Assembly: GCA_013397845.1 (NCBI GenBank)
Contig: VZTG01006403.1
Span: 372,001-436,000, forward strand
Length of the DNA: 64,000 bases
Source: Melanocharis versteri
Lineage: Eukaryota; Chordata; Aves; Passeriformes; Melanocharitidae
Direction: 5' to 3'
A program made the position numbers and the translations under genes. The notes beneath the pieces are model-generated. The model was given only the letters and a program-made list of their open reading frames with translations. It did not search any database and had not been told where the DNA came from. Of this stretch, positions 52,701-64,000 are shown piece after piece (position 1 is the first letter of the stretch; each line of letters starts with the position of its first letter).

Positions 52701-55700
52701 CTGAGGTAGTTTCTGTCACTACGACCAACATATTTCCAGGTGAATTAGTAAGGTTAGCAGCATAAGAAATTAGGCCTTATTCACCTGTGATAACTGGTGG
52801 TATTTTAGCTGCTATGTCGTCTTGATCTTGATCCGATGAAAAGCAACATAAAAAGCAAACATAAAGTGCTTAACACACCCGCAGCTTTGATGATACTCTT
52901 CCTGGCACTGAGTGACCCTTTTGTGGAGAAAAATGCTTTTTTATGTTCAACATTAGTAAGTCTTCGCTACCTCCTGAGGAAGAAGGAAGCTAACCATTTC
53001 TGTGCCTCAAAAGGTACTTTGCATTCAGTCATACAAAGATATCTGTAGCACTCCGCCTAGGCCTTTTAGATAGAATCAATCCTGAGGAAAAAGACATTGC
53101 TTCTGCTGAATTTCAGACCAAAGCAAGATTTCATAGCCGAATTGCAAACCTCTAGGACAGGGCTTTTCAGTGGAAATGCTGACATAGCCTGAACTATTTT
53201 GTATGACTCCAGCGGGCACCAGCTTAAATTCTAGTTATGATGTGCATTTAATGGCACAGGATCAAACACAGAGTGTAATGGGGTATTTTAAGATACTGTG
53301 TTTGAAGAGAATCAGTACTTAAACATTATTTATGAACCATATCATTTAAATGCTTCTGAAGTGTGCCATTCAGTCCTTGGGCGCATGAAAAAATTTTCTA
53401 ATCACATTTCTCAGAATGAACAGTAGCATAGTTTTCTTCCACAGCTTTAATGCTGAGGCACTTCCAAGAAGAGGGTTGGTATTATTTAGTGGAAGCCTTA
53501 CTGGAATATTTCTGGAAAATAAAGGTTTTCATTTTTCATATTGGTGCTCTCTAGTTCATTCAGCCTTTTGAGGAATATTCTGATTTTGCTTGGAGAATGT
53601 CTGGAGTTTGTTTCTCTCCAGTTAACAGTGACTCTGTGAGAAGACAGCAGTCACTAGTATTTGTTGTGCTGTGCTAGACAAATCAACTCTTTCTTGTATG
53701 GTATCTTTCATATATTTAAAGTTAAATTGATAGCATAGAAGTTTTTGCTCTCACACAACCTAATATGCTTTTCTTTTTTTTTTTATGCTGAGGAAGCGTT
53801 TGCTCCAGAAGGGAAGTTGATGTTCATTAGTTGTGCAGGTTGACAGTAAAACTTGCTTTAATGCAGATGGTGACTAGAACTCTCATTGCTTTTGCTGCAA
53901 ATGGGAACGTAGCGTTGAAAGCAGTCAGTTTTGCTTATTACTCAGTTGTAGCCTGGAACGTTAAACCATATCCTTTATCCTAGAAAGAAACCTGCTCCTT
54001 CAACTGTTATTTGCTGAATAAAAATGCTAATTGTAATCATTTTGGTGCAGAAGGTTAGGAAGTTTCAGAGCTAATCCTAGTAAGTTTTTGCCATAGGTTG
54101 AACCTGGTTTTAGTTAATTAGCCATAATCTGTGTGAAGGTCTCAAAGCACTTTGATACGTTGAAAATGGAAACAATCTTTGGAGAGGTGCCAGTCTGACT
54201 AAGCCAAAGAGACTGTGTCACTGGTTTCTGTTAAGCCAGAACTCCACTCCTGCTGCAAGCCTGGCCGGTCAGGAACAGGAGAACCATAGCACTTCGCTTT
54301 CAGAAGTTGAAATAGCAGGCAGAGTGTTGGTACTTCCCAATTTTTGAGAAATTTGCTTTGAAAAAGACTCCAGAGTATATTTTGTTTCTGAAAGTTTGCA
54401 AATCACACTATTTAGGAAGCTTCCTTTATATATGAACACATTTTCAGGGGTTCTGGAAATTATCTGATTTTCATCCTTTAAAAAACAGGCGCAAATCAAT
54501 GATATATCCTAAATGGCTAATAACCGGAATTGCAATTAGTTCAGCAGTTGATGAAAATTTAAAATTCTATCTTAATCTTGTGGTAAAGTCTGAATTATTT
54601 AAGTTCTTCGTTTCACATGATTCTTAGAGGTGTGCTATTTTTTTGTTTTTAGCTTTTAGTAGAGTCAAATGACACAGAAAAGTACTGTAGTGCTCTTGAC
54701 TTTACAGGAAAAACTAGTAGTCTGAAAAAGACACTTCACGTTATTTAATAATGTTGCATCGACCTACTGTTTGTTTGACAGGAAACAGAACATACTGAGA
54801 TGCCTATCTAAAGAGTTTCATTTCATAATGAAAAAACTACATGTATGCATTGAATGTATGAGCTACGCTACTTAAGACTTTTGAGATTTGCTAAGAGCAT
54901 TTTACAACTGCAGACATTTTCACTAACTTTCCTGTTTTTCATTTGGAGGAGGTATCATCTATCACCGTTTAATCGTCTCTTTTTTTAGCTATTAAAAAGG
55001 CATGTAATTTTAATTTTTGTGGCTCATTAGTGTGCAAATGCCATTGGGCTTGTTTAGCCTAAACTCCTGGTCTAAATTCAAATCCCTCTGCTTTTGAGGA
55101 GACTATGACTACCTTTTAGAAACACAGCCATCATAAGCTAAAAATCAAGATCTGAAAATAAGTAACAAAAATATTGTTTAAAGCAACTCCACTGGAAGCA
55201 GAAATAGGTATACATATTTTACAAAGTAATACAGTGAACAACATACTGAAATATGATAAAATAAAGTACAGTCTTCAACTGAAAAAGTTGAAATCACAAT
55301 TTCATGATCTAACTGAACTTGAGGGCCAAAGAATCCCAAATAACTAGAAAAGTAGAATGCATTTAGCCATTACAGTTCTTTGGAGAATACATAGTATTTG
55401 CATAGTCTCTTTTTTTTTTTAATTAGTGAACAAATTTATTTAGATATATGCATTCCTTAAAAAAAAAATTATAAAGGAAAAAAAAAAACGGCAACAGAAA
55501 ACTTGAGGGTGGTCTAAGAAGTCTGTCTTCTTTATGTAACCTTTTGCATTTTGTGTTTAAGAACTGACATTCCAAATGATTTTCTTTGGCTTCATGCCTG
55601 GAGTGAATACTGAGGCAGCAAATTAGGAATGCTTAAGAAGTCCCACAAAGAAAGATGTTTGCTGTGAAAGTGCAACTAATGTGACACTTGCACTGGAAGC

Positions 55701-55862
55701 TTCTTAGCTTGCTCGAATGATAAAAGATGGCGTGGGTCTAGGTGGTGTAAGGGAAGTGAGTGAAGACTGACAGTGCCATGTGCTGAGCTGTACAAGGTGT
55801 CTCCTGTGGCCAGCTCCCTGCCACTGTGACTAGGCTGATACTACCTTTTATTTCTCTTCCAG

Positions 55863-55990
55863 GGGCTAACTTTGTCACCCGAAAGATTAGCCGATCGGTA
55901 GCAAAGATTCACCTTGGACAGCTGGATTGTTTCAGCCTGGGCAATCTGGATGCTAAGAGAGACTGGGGCCATGCCAGAGACTACGTTGAA
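55863..55990 (+). CDS. GMDS: GDP-mannose 4,6-dehydratase, internal exon after NHESPRR
   Basis: The exon is 128 bp. Two bases complete a Gly codon with 28325, then 42 codons run from ANFVTRKISRSVAKIHLGQL to RDWGHARDYVE. It corresponds to human residues 215-257, which continue the C-terminal substrate-binding part of the protein after the Rossmann core. GNLDAKRDWGHA is highly conserved across GMD enzymes, including bacterial ones. The acceptor is a strong pyrimidine tract ending CTCTTCCAG. The donor is GAA|GTAAGA, close to consensus, and leaves phase 0. Compared with remembered human sequence, His replaces Tyr (KIHLG), Asp replaces Glu (QLDCF) and Arg replaces Lys (HARDY), all compatible with a working enzyme. 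The next exon lies beyond the window. Confidence 0.97.
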
Positions 55991-56086
55991 GTAAGATGTG
56001 GGATTTTTTCTGAATCATCTTTGTGGTGGGGATAATGCTTATCGCTGTAACTTCAGGTTATGGTCCACAGAGGGCTATCTCAAGAA

Positions 56087-56114
56087 TTTTTTTTTTTTTT
56101 TTTTTTTTTTTTTT
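56087..56114. repeat. Poly-T tract (T28)
   Basis: This uninterrupted run of 28 T is the longest homopolymer in the window. It starts 97 bp after the GMDS exon ends. It is likely length-polymorphic and error-prone in assembly. Confidence 0.95.
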
Positions 56115-57477
56115 CCTGTTGATGTCTGTTAGCTTTGTCTTGCTCTTGACTTCAGATTAGGGAATTTAGTAACACAGCAGTCTACCCCAGGCATGACCTG
56201 AACAGAAAAATAAATCTTTGGGTTTACATTCCTTGCCTGAATTCCTGGGTAAGGGGTCTAACTACAGTGTGGATCTATTTTAGAGTATTTCTTCTATTCT
56301 TTTGACAAATTTTATGACCAATATTAAGATTTCAGCAAGATGCAGTATGGCCTGAAGTGAAAGATCCTGCTGGAGGTTGGTGACCTTTTTTCAATAAGGC
56401 AAAAATTATGTATATATATAATGATCAAAGGCCTCTTTGGTTTTACATTATAAAGAAGCATTACAACATAGTCGTGATAGCAGGTATTGGAACACATAAG
56501 CCTGCATTTAGTGTTTGAAATGTTTGTGTAGTCAGGATTTGTTTCTAATTTTATTCTACCCATCTACTTAAGCAGACAAACAAACAGTGCCCCTGTATTG
56601 TATTACAAGGAGACATGAATGACCATGTAGGAAATATTGTCTTGTCCCCAGGAGATTTTTGTCCCCATTTTGGTGCTTAAAGATTTCCTGTGGTCATTGG
56701 ACTATTTCTGTCTTTTAATAATTCCTTGCTGGGAAACCGGATTTGACTTCACCGTTCATTGATGTAGTTTAAAAAGATGACGACTGTTTGTTTTGGTTTT
56801 CTATGTTACAAAGTAAGAAGTATCTCAGTAGGCAAAAGTCTGATTTTTATCATAAATTGAGACTTTAAAGGTAAAGTAAAAGCTGACCTCTCAAACCTTC
56901 TTTATGATCAAAAAGAGCAAGAAAACAAAATCATAATACCTCACTATAAACTGATGTCCTGGAGGACATTAAGAAAGGTAAACAGCCATATCACCTTGGT
57001 ATCAAAAGGGTTACATCAAGCAAGCGAAGAAGGTGTTTTTTGGCAGCCAGCTATAAATGAAGTTCTCTTTGGTTCTCGTCTGCATTTGCATGTGAGATGC
57101 TAAGGGCACCATGACTGTGCCTCCATGAATATCATTTTATATTTGTGGCTACAACACTGATTGAAGCAGTTAAACCATAAACCATCCCAGTCATCTTTTT
57201 AATGAATAAAGCTATGGTCGTGAGTGATCATAAAATCAGTTACAAAGTCTCAACTGAAAGGAAGTAAAAGATAAGTCAAATAAAATGATCAGTTGCATGA
57301 ACATAATTAATATGATTTGTTAGCAGGTATTGGATATTTCATAAAGACTTCAGCTATCTCATTCCAACACAAATAACACTAGGTCATAAATCGTGGGATG
57401 AATCCTGAAGTCTCCATCCCTAAGGGAAATCCAGAATAACTCTCTTGTGCCTTCTGGGTTAGACCCTTTTCCAGTGT

Positions 57478-57867
57478 TCACAGAATCACAGGATGGGTCA
57501 GGTTGGAAGGTACCACAGTGGCTCATCTGGTCCAACCTTCCTGCTCAGGCAGGATCATCCTAGAGATCATTGAACAGAATTGTGTCCAGACAGTTCTTGA
57601 ATATCTCCAGTGAGGGCAAATCCACAATCCGTCTAGGCAATCTGTTGCAGTGCTCAGTCACCTAAACAGTAAAGAAGTTCTTCCTCATATTCAGGTGGAA
57701 ATTCCTGTGTATCAGTTGTTTCTATTTGCCTCTTGTCCTATTGCTTGGCACCAGAAGAGCCTGGATCCATCCTCTTGACACTCCCTTCAGATACTGACAG
57801 ACATTGATGGCAAACATCCCCTCTCAGTCACCTCTTCTCAAAGCTAAACAGCCCCCTCAGCCTATCG
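57478..57867 (-). mobile_element. CR1 LINE 3' end, reverse orientation
   Basis: This is the longest recent-looking repeat in the window. It begins with reverse-complemented terminal octamers (TCACAGAATCACAGG, about 57478-57492), then GTTGGAAGGTACCACAGTGG, TCCAACCTTCCTGCTCAGGC, GTCCAGACAGTTCTTGAATA, CAGTAAAGAAGTTCTTCCTC, and ends near CAGCCCCCTCAGCCTATC. The order matches the reverse complement of an avian CR1 tail over about 390 bp. No open reverse-transcriptase frame survives. Confidence 0.9.
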
Positions 57868-58556
57868 AGGCTATCATTCGAACCTTAAAAATCGAAAAGG
57901 AAATGAGAACAAGTCTATCCAGAAGGATGACTAGCTTCCAAGGCCTTTGGCCTCCAGAAGGAATGTAGTTGTCTGAGGTCTATGGCACAAACACATGTTT
58001 TTTGTGCAAGTAGCATTCCAGGCCTTTCAGCTACACATCTTGGGCCTGTCCCAAAATCTTCTGGAAAGAATTCTTTGCTAAAATATAGTTCATCTTGAGT
58101 ATTTCTCATCCCAGAGGGGTACCCCTTCAGATAATGGGAGAGTTATTATCAATTCTCTAATTCCCTGAGTATTGTGGAAATGTGGTTACAGGCAGCCTTC
58201 TAATGGCTAAAAAAGAGAGTAACTTTAAACTGGAAATAAACAATTATTTGAGGCTTTAATGGACTGGAAAGTAGGGCTTAGAGATTTAACATTGTTCAAA
58301 TAAATACATAATATGCTAGAAAGCATGATCATATTTACAAGCATTTTGGGAGCTTCCTTAAGCATATGGCTGAACACATAGGGATATATCTTATCCTCTC
58401 CATATGTAGCTTTAAATCCCATTGATATTAATACAAGTAACACATGTGCATATAGACTAGACCATGTACTGTGTTTTCTTTCTTCTTATTTCCTTATTAG
58501 GGATAATAATAAAACCATAAATACATTCCTTTTTGTTGTTTTATGAAATATTATGG

Positions 58557-58612
58557 GTCAATTCCTGATCTCATGAAAGTTGATGAGCAAACTCCCATTG
58601 ACTTCATGGAGA
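58557..58612 (+). repeat. Fragment of an ancient palindromic repeat
   Basis: GGTCAATTCCTGATCTCATG followed by CAAACTCCCATTGACTTCAT resembles, from memory, an old archosaur/turtle interspersed repeat with the core ACTCCCATTGACTTCAATGG. It falls between the two CR1 pieces. Boundaries and family are tentative. Confidence 0.4.
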
Positions 58613-59340
58613 GACAGTATCCTGTATGTGTTGGACTTGAGAATGTCTGGCGGTTACAAAGCACAAGCGGAATTCTTGAGCTTTGATTATATGAGTTCAC
58701 TTGACTGCTGCTGTGATTTTGTACACAGTAAAGCATGGAAATGTGTGTCTGCACTGAAGCATGTAGGTGCCCACCCAGGGGTGGATTGAAGGTAGCTTTA
58801 GTAGCAGATGATTCAGAAGTTTGAGGCTTAAACATGGGTTCATATCAGAGGAGACTAGTTGGAAAATGTGTTTGATTAGGATTTTGACCTGGCACTTGAA
58901 CTGCCACTTGCAGGAACAGGGTACAGCAGCATTGTGCTGGTGAATGAAAACCGGGAAGACCAACTCACTGGAAAGAAAGGATTCCATTCAGTGTTTGAAG
59001 AGAACAGAATAGAAATAAATGGGCATTGAAAATTTTTGGTGTGGATTATAAATTTTAACCTAAGATTAGTAACTCTTAACGTATTGGCAGAAATTGTTCC
59101 TGCCTCTGGCTTTCCCTTTCTCCATTATTTACTCTGTTGTGATCCAGCACAAGTCTCATGAGACGGTATTAGAGATGATGATCAATGCCACTGAGTTGGA
59201 AGGGGGAAAGCAATATATTGGTGCTATTGACATACTCATCTTCTGTGTACTATTTTGCTTTGTGAAGATAACATACCCTTTATTTGTTGCAGACTACCTT
59301 CTAGGTATTTTCAATTATTAGCACAATAGCAAGCCTTAAG

Positions 59341-59475
59341 AGTACTGAGTACAGTGCTGAATACAGGGCAAGAATCACCCTGCTGGCCACACTATTGCTG
59401 GTACGGGCCAGGATGCCATTGGCCTTTTTGGCCACATAGACACACTGGCCTCCATTCAACAGCTGAGGCTTTTTC
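59341..59475 (-). mobile_element. Internal CR1 LINE fragment, reverse orientation
   Basis: The stretch AGTACTGAGTACAGTGCTGA, then AGAATCACCCTGCTGGCCAC, CAGGATGCCATTGGCCTTTT, and CACACTGGCCTCCATTCAAC follows the reverse complement of a more 5' portion of the CR1 3' region. It has the same orientation as the 57.5-kb copy and lies further upstream in the element. Similarity is lost after about 59475. Confidence 0.75.
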
Positions 59476-60019
59476 TTTCCTTCAGTTTCTTCTTTATCAC
59501 CTCATGCTTAGGTTGCCTTCTGCAATTGCACTGCCTGTTCCTCAGTGTTGTGCAAACAGCAGAAATACTGCACTGACAAAAGTTGTGGAAAAGCCCCTCA
59601 ATCCTGATCTTAAAAAACTAGAAGAACAAGTCAAAGGTAACAGTTTTAGTAGTCTTTAGGTATTCGTAGAGATCAGAAATATTTTCTCTTGCCTTCATCA
59701 GAAATCCAGCAGTACGTCAAGCATTAATTACAGAGGACTCATAATTGGGTCATAATTGGCTCCAATTCAATTAATTACATGTCTAGTCAAATGTTTAAAA
59801 ATAGGTATGTGCCTACATTCATGTTGAAATCAGGGTGCATTTGATATTTAGAATGTATGGGAATTGGCTTCCATTAATTTATATTTAAATAATGTAAAAG
59901 AAAACAAACAAAGCAAAAAAGAACTGTTTATAAATAAGTAATATAGTAAGTTACTGTACAGGCCAACCAAGCATATTAAGAAACTGTGAAACTGCTTAAA
60001 GAGAGAATTTCCATCTTAC

Positions 60020-60034
60020 TTTTTTTTTTTTTTT
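60020..60034. repeat. Poly-T tract (T15)
   Basis: A run of 15 T lies in the downstream intron. No adjoining mobile element is recognised. Confidence 0.9.
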
Positions 60035-62526
60035 AATTGGTACTGGTGCTGATTCATACGTTAATCTGTGATTAAAATGCGCAAGAAAATACACAGTCAT
60101 TCTTATTGTCTTAGACCGTTTTGCACATGTTGAAATTTAGATAGTAAAATTTAATCTTTGTTTAAATCTCTAGTCAGCATCACCTGGTCTTTTATTCATG
60201 ATTTTTTTTATTTACCATTCTAAAAGGCAGAAACTGACCCTTGGAAACAACTGCTACCACTGCTGTTGTGAGAAATCCCTCTTTGTATGTTTGTGTGTAT
60301 GTTTAAATATAAAAACCCTTGCCAGAGAGAATTATTTAAAATTTTACTTTACTCTTGTGCATAAGAAAAGGAGACAGCCAGCAGGAGTATTGGCCGAGGC
60401 ATTTCTACTTTTGTTTTGTTGTTTTCTTGTAGCATTAAGGATGTGTTGTCTTTTGAGATACATTTTACCTTAGTCTGCTAAGACTTGAAGTTTTTTCTGA
60501 GTAATCTTTTCACCATCCCAGCTGAATTCTTTTTTGTGAGTCTTGCTTTGTAAAGGACTGTTGGTTATAAAAGCAAAGTCAGTTGTATCTTCTGTGTAAC
60601 TATCAATAGCTCATATAGTTATGAGATTGGCTCATGAACTTAAGGTATGTTTCTAAATGGGGATTACCCTTTTGGTATGGACTGACGTGAAAAATGCTTT
60701 TCCTTTCTTACTGCTTAGTCTTTATGTTTAAAGTCAGTGTCTTCTAATAAAAGTGAAGAAATCGTTTTAAACCCTCAGTGCCGGGCTTGTTTCAGTATGA
60801 GGGTATAGCCATCCAGGTAAAGTGTATTTTGTGTATTTCCAAATGAGAACTTTTTCTTTCCATCAGCTTGTCTGAGGTGGGATAACTAATGGCTCTATTA
60901 AGCCAAACTGATCTTCAAATGAAATCAAATCTGCTCCAGTTGAGGTGATTATGCTCTGAACTGCTTCCATCTAGGTGAAGTAATTGTGAGAGCATCGGGA
61001 CTTGTAAGAACCTTTAGGAGAAAAGTTTGATAGACTGTGCCCCTTTGGAACAACTACTGAACATTCATAAAACTCTTGACAGGTACTTGCTGAAGCAGTA
61101 CCTTTTCTAGGAGCATGTATATCAAAGACAATAAGACAATGAGCATTCCATCCTTGATTCTTTCTAATAGTTTAAAAATATTTAATGTAGAATTAAGTCT
61201 CATGCTGAAATGTTTTTGAGAAAGCAACATCTTCCCACAGGAAGTATGCTCTTGCCAAGGGCAGAATATTTTTTTATATCCTCATGTAAATATTTAGGAC
61301 TTGTGGAGATAGGTGTCCAGGATCAAGGAAGTGACATTTGACCACAGTAATACATTCAATCATCCACCCAAATAATGGCCCAGTTCTCAGGATACAGTAC
61401 AGGCAGCATAAGTGGTCACAGCACAGTCCCAGCTGGTTTCAAACGAAAGATGTGAAGTTCACACAGCACTGGCACTGCAATACAGACACTTCTTTATGAC
61501 ACGGAAGAGTGCTGGAAGAGCAGATCCCAGAAGTAGTGATTGTCTTCCCTCTGATCAAGTCTATAGGGAAAAGACATAGGTAAGTGGATTTCCAGGGTCA
61601 ATTCATGGCATCATTATTTCAGTAAATTATTTGTACATGTTGTGCCTCAACTGAGATATTCCAACCCTACAAAAGAGCTTGTCTTGATGTGAGGTGGAAG
61701 ATGGTGTCACTGGCCACCAAACAGGTGTCTCCCCACCATGTCTCTCATACAGAATCAGAATACAATTCTGTGACACACTGTTGTAATTTCTCTCTCTTTA
61801 TTGCTGTCGAGGTAGGCTCCATCAGGAGCCTCCTCCTACCTCAGCTCTGTAGGGCACCTGTGGCCCCACTTGACTTCTGGCTTCAGAAACCACTCTTTTA
61901 TTTCTCTGGTTTTAGTTACAAACTTCAGAGTGGGACTGAAGACCAAACATTTTCTGCAAGGCTCTATCTGTGCAGTGCCAAAATGAGCTGCCACAAATTA
62001 TAAGCATATAGTGAAGCTCTCCTCAGTGTACATTTCTTCTCCATTCTCCCATACAAGCAGAGAAAAAGTTGAAATTTAAATAATTATGTTTTCTTTTCAT
62101 TAGAGCATAATTTGGGGCCAGAAAAATGTAGGTATAAGTCTCAAACATTTTTCAGGTTTTGAAAATACGGGCAAAGCTTCCCTTATGAAGAGAGAATATG
62201 TTTTAGAATAACCGCAATAGCAAAAGTATTCCTTTTTAATGCTAAATAAAGACTTACACTTTGGTAAATAAGACTGCACGCTAAAAGACCTTATAATGCA
62301 TTTCTTTCAGTGCATGTAATTTAGATTAGACTTCTTGACTATTAGAAATAGTTGCAATTCTCAGCAGAGCAACACACTATCATCTTAATTTTACTCATGT
62401 GGATGATGTCTACAATAAAGAAAAACCCAAACCACGTCCTTTGTGGTTTTTGAAATGCTGAAGTCTGCAAATAATATGATTCTAAATAACTATAGCATAA
62501 ATGAGAAAATCTGAACATACTTTATT

Positions 62527-62592
62527 CATGTGTGCATGCACACACATGCACAGCCTGTATATATGTGTGCATGTGAATGTATGTTTCTGTGC
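62527..62592. repeat. Alternating purine-pyrimidine TG/CA-rich stretch
   Basis: The stretch is mostly alternating TG, CA and TA steps, and contains the exact 16-bp palindrome TGTGTGCATGCACACA (62529-62544). Alternating sequence of this type favours Z-DNA or slipped structures. It is degenerate rather than a clean microsatellite. Confidence 0.7.
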
Positions 62593-64000
62593 ATGAATGA
62601 TTTTTGTGGAAATTACTTTCAATTTAATGTAGTTTGAGAGGTTCATTTATGTGCTATTTTTTCTTTAAGTTTGGGATGATTGATAATAAGAGATCGTACA
62701 AAAAGTAAGTTGTTTATTGCAATAGGCATGAATGGTCTCCATAGTTAAAACTTAAAAATGAGGAAAGAAAAGGTTTTTAATTACAGTATGTAGGTGTTCT
62801 GTCTAATACACATCATATGGCATTGATTTCCAGCAGTAAAAGACTGTAAGTCCAACTGTAAATGTTGTTGTTAGACCTTTCAGAAAACTATCCTGATCTA
62901 TTTCAGAATTGTAGCATCATTTTTCCCTTTTTATTTTCTTGCAGACATATTTTCTGTGAGGGAAACATATGTAAATAGATTTTTTTCTTATTTACAGAGA
63001 TTTTCCTTTAACTTTCTTTTTCAGCACTTTCATGTTTGACCTATTAGTGTTTTTGGGCTTTACAAAGCCAGAAAAAAGTGCTTTCCTCAGCAAAACCATC
63101 TGGTTTAGTTTCCTGTGCCTCAACAATGATATGTGTATTATTATCAAGGCCACCCCGGTGGTTTTCTAAGTGGTCTTGTTACAGCGGTGGTCTTACAATT
63201 CAATTGGAGTGATGGAAAAGTTAGACTAAGGCTTCTTTCAAGTATAAGGTTTCCAAACTGATAAATTATGTATTGTTGTCATATTTCTGACACTGACCTA
63301 TTTTGCCATTGTGGCTTGAATGAAGTATCTCTTCCATCAAACAACACAATTACAAGAGTCCTCCTGACAAATTCTGCTTTTGCAGCCTGCTCTTCTTGAG
63401 AATACCAAATTAGGGCACTTTGCATAAATAACTGTAAACGTGCGCTGTGTTCCTATGATTTTAGTTTTCTGCTCTGTCTGGCAACGTGTGAAAACCCAGG
63501 TAAAATGATGACAGGGTCCATGTTTAGGAGCTATCCTTTCACTTGTTCTGAGGCATGTAGAAAGCATACAGATGTCAGCAGAGAGACTACACAATGCAGT
63601 AAACGCACCATCATCGCAGTGCACCTCGGTGCAAGCTGCAGGACAAGGTTTACTCATTAGCTGGTGGCATTGTAGCACCAGGGTGAAAACAAGCCAGACT
63701 TTTAAAAAAAAAAGAAATGTCTGTTCCACCTTTCAGTCAGACTTGTGGTGATTTTAACCTGGGGTAACTCCAGATGAGACTGTGGGAAAGAGATGAATCT
63801 CATGAGGGAGATGGGACTGCCTGGACCTAGGGAGTGAATGCACCAGACAGCCTGCTCAGGGCTGCAGCTGTGCCTGGAGGGAAACCACTGCCCCATCACG
63901 GGATGGAGCGTGTTCACGTAGAGTGAATCTCCACAAAATTTAACAGCAAAGGTCTCACAAGTCTCTCTTCTGTGCTTGTAAATCAGGATTTTAACTTAAT

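Larger units (their letters stand above)
28326..55862 (+). other. GMDS: GMDS intron, 27.5 kb
   Basis: This long intron lies between the GTTAGA donor and the acceptor CTCTTCCAG before 55863. I recognise no further GMDS exon and no other gene. It contains three strong inverted repeats (32633-32698, 39222-39249, 43696-43757), palindromic-repeat relics near 32.6 and 33.2 kb, a stretch with two TATA-like boxes near 31.8-31.9 kb, small microsatellites, and many T or A runs. GC-richer patches occur near 31.6-31.9, 46.2-46.7, 49.5-49.7 and 52.2-52.5 kb, each with an unremarkable open frame. The rest is ordinary AT-rich intron in which I see nothing specific. Confidence 0.9.
55991..64000 (+). other. 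GMDS: GMDS intron, 5' part (downstream of the last exon in the window)
   Basis: From the GTAAGA donor to the window end I find no further exon. The stretch holds a T28 tract 97 bp into the intron, two collinear CR1 pieces, one palindromic-repeat relic near 58.56 kb, a T15 tract near 60.02 kb, and a TG-rich alternating stretch near 62.5 kb. The remaining sequence is AT-rich with no recognised content. Confidence 0.85.

Noticed and set aside
63337..63729. 130-codon open frame on the - strand with a hydrophobic N-terminus and many Cys, like a secreted peptide
   Set aside because: The start lies directly at a poly-A/poly-T run, the cysteine spacing fits no family I know, and there is no exon or promoter support. 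The resemblance is probably chance.
1..64000. Search for CRISPR arrays, tRNA or rRNA genes, operons, phage or other prokaryotic systems
   Set aside because: No regularly spaced direct repeats, no tRNA-like cloverleaf with conserved boxes, and no dense gene arrangement were seen. The split GMDS exons show the DNA is vertebrate nuclear sequence.

Overview
The window is a piece of a vertebrate nuclear genome, most likely a bird. It is AT-rich and dominated by long introns, has no compact bacterial-type genes, and carries several decayed CR1 LINE 3' ends. Two of these keep the terminal TTCTGTGA-type octamers typical of archosaur CR1. Short palindromic interspersed repeats that I associate with archosaur and turtle genomes are also present. 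One base is undetermined (N at 14096).

The only protein-coding gene I can support is GMDS (GDP-mannose 4,6-dehydratase), on the + strand. Three consecutive internal exons lie at 27150-27342 (193 bp), 28221-28325 (105 bp) and 55863-55990 (128 bp). They join without a frame break into 142 residues that correspond to about residues 116-257 of the roughly 372-residue human enzyme. They include the Thr-x-Glu and Tyr-x-x-x-Lys active-site elements of this short-chain dehydrogenase/reductase and the conserved NHESPRRG segment. The first exons, the last exons, the promoter and the poly(A) site are outside the window.

Layout: 1-27149 is the end of a very long upstream intron. It holds CR1 remnants at about 8690-9110, 11825-11930, 17733-17890 and 20645-20880, a palindromic repeat at 4478-4552, and two CpG-rich patches near 4.4-4.6 kb and 10.25-10.43 kb. 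An 878-bp intron separates the first two exons. A 27.5-kb intron separates the second and third; it holds three strong inverted repeats (32633-32698, 39222-39249, 43696-43757) and a promoter/LTR-like stretch near 31.2-32.0 kb. The last 8 kb (55991-64000) is downstream intron with a T28 tract close to the donor site, two collinear CR1 pieces (57478-57867 and 59341-59475) and a TG-rich potential Z-DNA stretch.

I found no bacterial-style system, CRISPR array, tRNA, rRNA or intact mobile element. The points most worth following up are the long inverted repeats, the CpG-rich intronic patches (possible enhancers or alternative starts), the in-frame-skippable 105-nt exon with a weak donor that carries the catalytic lysine, and a Tyr-to-Phe change beside the catalytic Glu.
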